The position numbers were made by a program, and so were the translations under genes. This document shows positions 62,482 to 64,000 of a stretch of 64,000 nucleotides of DNA, piece after piece. Numbering within the stretch: the first letter of the stretch is position 1; every line of letters begins with the position of its first letter. Source of the stretch: Thiobacillus denitrificans (GTDB taxonomy: Bacteria > Pseudomonadota > Gammaproteobacteria > Burkholderiales > Thiobacillaceae); the NCBI RefSeq assembly GCF_001530125.1, contig NZ_LDUG01000019.1, positions 94,415 to 158,414 on the forward strand, given 5' to 3'. The notes under the pieces are model-generated. The model had not been told where the DNA came from. It ran no database searches and was given only the letters and a program-made list of their open reading frames with translations.

Positions 62482-62563
62482 ATCTAACGTAAAAGTAACC
62501 GGACGCTGCGCGGCTTTATCGCGCAGCGTCCGGTTGACTGCCGGGTTGGGCGTCTTGTTAGCC
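62482..62563 (-). other. attC-like integron recombination site
   Basis: Read on the minus strand: an R''-like box GGCTAAC containing the TAA stop of the cassette gene, then CAAGACG, a strong hairpin (16-bp arms at 62497-62512 and 62520-62535), CTTTTAC and the R' core GTTAGAT. GTTAGAT fits the core GTTRRRY; GGCTAAC deviates from RYYYAAC at one place. The 82-bp size is within the attC range. The spacer on the R'' side is longer than usual. Confidence 0.6.
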
Positions 62564-62764
62564 ACCTTCGACAGTGCCGTCTTTAATCTTGGTTAATTGG
62601 ACACGAGTTTGATGCAGAAGCTCATTTAGTTCCCTTACTTGAGAATATGAATCTCCATGAGTTTCGACGGCAAGCCTCCGGCCCATCTCCTGAACAACGA
62701 GGAGCAGGTCAGACAATTCGTCAATTGTTTCTCGCCTTTCGCCTTCTCTTGTTTCGTTTAACAT
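62558..62764 (-). CDS. Probable integron cassette protein, unknown function
   Basis: 68 residues from the ATG at 62764 with AAAGGTGA upstream. A short alpha-helical, charged protein (REGERRETIDELSDLLLVVQEMGRRL; QVRELNELLHQTRVQLTKIKDG). No known motif; helical coiled-coil character suggests a binding or partner protein. The stop codon lies within the R'' box of the attC-like site and the upstream core site lies 93 bp before the start, as in gene cassettes. The base composition is clearly lower in GC than the neighbouring dsr genes. Confidence 0.65.
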   Translation of the reverse strand: MLNETREGERRETIDELSDLLLVVQEMGRRLAVETHGDSYSQVRELNELLHQTRVQLTKIKDGTVEGG

Positions 62765-62769
62765 GGTGA

Positions 62770-62832
62770 TCACCTTTTCCTAAATAAGGCATACCGCCTG
62801 AGTTCTTCGACTTCTGTAACGGTCAGCGCCAT
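62770..62832 (-). CDS. 20-residue leader ORF of the cassette
   Basis: ATG at 62832 with GGGAGGAAATA upstream, a strong ribosome site. The product is MALTVTEVEELRRY and six more residues. Its TGA at 62770-62772 lies in the ribosome site of the next ORF, six bases before that ATG, so it could couple translation into the cassette gene. It may be a real small peptide or only a translation-initiation device, as seen in some integron cassettes. Confidence 0.45.
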   Translation of the reverse strand: MALTVTEVEELRRYALFRKR

Positions 62833-62856
62833 TGCCTATTTCCTCCCGGACGAGAG

Positions 62857-62960
62857 GCCTAACGTAAAGTGTCCATTCTAAATGGCGGTTTATAAACCGT
62901 CATTCGTGGGCTCTGTCCTGAAAATGTGCTAGAAATCATCTTGTTATCCATTTTTAGGGC
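62857..62960 (-). other. attI-like core and adjoining recombination site
   Basis: On the minus strand CACTTTACGTTAGGC carries the core GTTAGGC (62857-62863), preceded by the hairpin CGGTTTATAAACCG. The last bases before the core (CTTTAC) match those before the core of the attC-like site. It lies between the integrase fragment and the cassette, the place expected for attI or for the first attC. A possible R''-like TAACAAGATG lies near 62938-62947. Confidence 0.45.
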
Positions 62961-62979
62961 GTCCCAACAGGAGCGGGAA

Positions 62980-63056
62980 TGCGTCACTAACTCAGTCGCC
63001 GCGTCTGCTGGATCAGGTACGCGGCAAGATTCGTTTCAAGCATTACAGCAACCGCA
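62980..63056 (+). pseudogene. intI: Integron integrase (IntI) N-terminal fragment
   Basis: In one plus-strand frame the DNA encodes LLDQVRGKIRFKHYSNRT preceded by TQSPR, the N-terminus of chromosomal integron integrases (typically followed by EQAYVDWIRRFI). No start codon is in place (CTA where ATG would be), and homology stops at about 63056. It points away from the cassette, the standard intI orientation. Only about 25 codons remain, so the enzyme is gone. Confidence 0.65.
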
Positions 63057-63096
63057 CCGGTACGCAATGCGAAAGCCGAAACTCCCCCTTTTTCTC

Positions 63097-63762
63097 CTAC
63101 CGCCCCTCACCCCGCCCCCCCGGCGCCCCCCGATGCTCCACCGCGAACACTGCCGCTTCCACCCGCGACGACAGATTCAGCTTGGCGAGGATGTGGCGGA
63201 CGTGCAGCTTGACGGTGTCGTGGCTGATGTCGAGGGTGCGGGCGATGGCCTTGTTGCTTTCGCCGCGCGACAGGTGGGAGAGGATTTCGCGTTCGCGCGG
63301 GGTCAGCGCGTCGAGCAGGGAAGTCGAGTCCTGGCCTTTCTTGTCGTATAGATTGACCAGCTTGGCGGTCATCGCGGGGGCGACGACGGTTTCGCCGCGC
63401 TGGGCGCGCAGGATGGCGTCGACGACTTCGTCGGGTTCCATGCTCTTCAGCAGGTAGCCGTTGGCGCCGGCGCGCAGCGCGCGGGCGAGGTCGTCTTCGG
63501 CCTCGGACAGGGTGAGGATGAGGATGGGCATCTCGAAGCCGTCGGCCCGCAGTTGCTGCATCAGGGTGATGCCGTCGGTGCCGGGCATGTTGAGGTCGAG
63601 AATGAGGACGTCGGGGCGGTGTGCGCGCAGCAGCATCGCGACTTCGTCCGGGTTGCCGGTGAAGGCGGTGACTTCGATTTCGCCGCTTTGTTCGAGCAGC
63701 TCGGCCAGGCCCTTGCGGAACAGGGTGTGGTCGTCGACGAGGATGATGCGGGTGAGACTCAT
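63097..63762 (-). CDS. NarL/FixJ-family response regulator
   Basis: 221 residues. Receiver domain MSLTRIILVDDHTLFRKGLAELLEQ with phospho-acceptor Asp in VLILDLNMPGTDG and the Lys in GYLLKSMEPDE. LuxR-type HTH is LTPREREILSHLSRGESNKAIARTLDISHDTVKLHVRHILAKLNL. The VKLHVRHIL helix is typical of NarL proper, so control by nitrate/nitrite is plausible. The ATG overlaps the sensor kinase stop (ATGA). The Gly/Arg-rich tail is unusual. Confidence 0.92.
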   Translation of the reverse strand: MSLTRIILVDDHTLFRKGLAELLEQSGEIEVTAFTGNPDEVAMLLRAHRPDVLILDLNMPGTDGITLMQQLRADGFEMPILILTLSEAEDDLARALRAGANGYLLKSMEPDEVVDAILRAQRGETVVAPAMTAKLVNLYDKKGQDSTSLLDALTPREREILSHLSRGESNKAIARTLDISHDTVKLHVRHILAKLNLSSRVEAAVFAVEHRGAPGGRGEGR

Positions 63763-64000
63763 GCGGTGTGCTCGCTTTTGCGCTGGGGGAAGACCAGGCG
63801 GATGACGGTGCCGCCGGCAGGGCGCGACTCCACGATGAGCGTGCCTTCCAGCTTGGCGGCGCGCTCGCGCATGATGGTCAGCCCGAAGCTCTTGCCCATG
63901 GTGGAGGACTCGTCGTTTTTCTTCTGCACGCCGACGCCGTCGTCGGCGACGTTGACGATGTACTGGCCGTTTTCCAGGTCGAAGGTGATGACGACGTGGC
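63759..64000 (-). CDS. NarX-type sensor histidine kinase, C-terminal end (cut by window edge)
   Basis: The last 80 residues of the kinase ATPase domain: HVVITFDLENGQYIVNVADDGVGV, then SFGLTIMRERAAKLEGTLIVESRPAGGTVIRLVFPQ. The G-box DDGVGV and GLTIMRERA are characteristic of the HisKA_3/NarX family. The stop overlaps the regulator start by four bases. The sensor part lies beyond the window. Confidence 0.9.
   Translation of the reverse strand, partial: HVVITFDLENGQYIVNVADDGVGVQKKNDESSTMGKSFGLTIMRERAAKLEGTLIVESRPAGGTVIRLVFPQRKSEHTA

Noticed and set aside
62926-63351. 141-codon plus-strand ORF over the integrase fragment
   Set aside because: It is in a different frame from the IntI-like segment and runs antisense into the NarL gene; no family character.

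Overview
The window looks like the chromosome of a high-GC, sulfur-oxidising betaproteobacterium of the Thiobacillus / Sulfuritalea type. The reasons are a complete reverse-type dissimilatory sulfite reductase operon (dsrABEFHCMKLJOPNR) joined to a siroheme synthase gene, betaproteobacterial housekeeping genes, and an S-adenosylhomocysteine riboswitch in front of ahcY. The genus is inferred from gene content and protein character; no database search was possible.

Layout. 1-12.5 kb: mostly minus-strand housekeeping genes (outer-membrane protein fragment, yidD, a COG0523 metal GTPase, dksA, a GGDEF/EAL protein, xerC, DUF484, dapF, a GNAT, two LpxL-type acyltransferases), with plus-strand lipoprotein and ppk2 genes. 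12.6-16.7 kb: activated-methyl cycle (metK, SAH riboswitch, ahcY, a small membrane protein, metF). 16.9-20 kb: a periplasmic binding protein next to a GGDEF/EAL protein. 20-21.9 kb: a small accessory patch with direct repeats, a 5'-truncated PEP-CTERM gene and a HigBA-like pair whose toxin is frameshifted. 21.9-32 kb: aminotransferase, ttcA, msbA, mgtE, a lower-GC type IIG-like restriction/methyltransferase gene, mtgA, aroE, rhodanese. 32.3-37.3 kb: nitrogen control (glnA, ntrB, ntrC) and grxD. 37.3-40.4 kb: a four-gene HPr-rel-A type cassette (secreted Cys-rich protein, PqqD-like protein, HprK-like kinase, nucleotidyltransferase). 40.5-43.9 kb: prmC, prfA, hemA.

43.9-62.5 kb is the sulfur region. 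A leftward block (small unknown protein, Cas6/Cmx6-like protein, single-cysteine DsrC paralog, sulfurtransferase, unknown helical protein, TauD-like dioxygenase) is divergent from the rightward dsr operon. The operon supplies the siroheme sulfite reductase (DsrAB), sulfur-relay proteins (DsrEFH, DsrC), the membrane electron-transfer complex (DsrMKJOP), the NAD(P)H-linked flavoprotein DsrL, and siroheme synthesis/amidation (CysG, DsrN). Together they would oxidise stored or relay-bound sulfur to sulfite in the cytoplasm.

62.5-63.06 kb appears to be the relic of a chromosomal integron: an integrase N-terminal fragment pointing right, a recombination core site, one leftward cassette and an attC-like site. 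The window ends in a NarX/NarL-type two-component system, with the kinase cut by the edge.

Scattered through the window are three copies of a roughly 140-bp element with inverted ends, a 30-bp palindromic element found both inside one of those copies and in frame inside xerC, and a different palindromic repeat in frame inside the dioxygenase gene. The most promising leads for new biology are the Cas6-like gene stranded in the dsr neighbourhood, the HPr-rel-A cassette and the integron relic.
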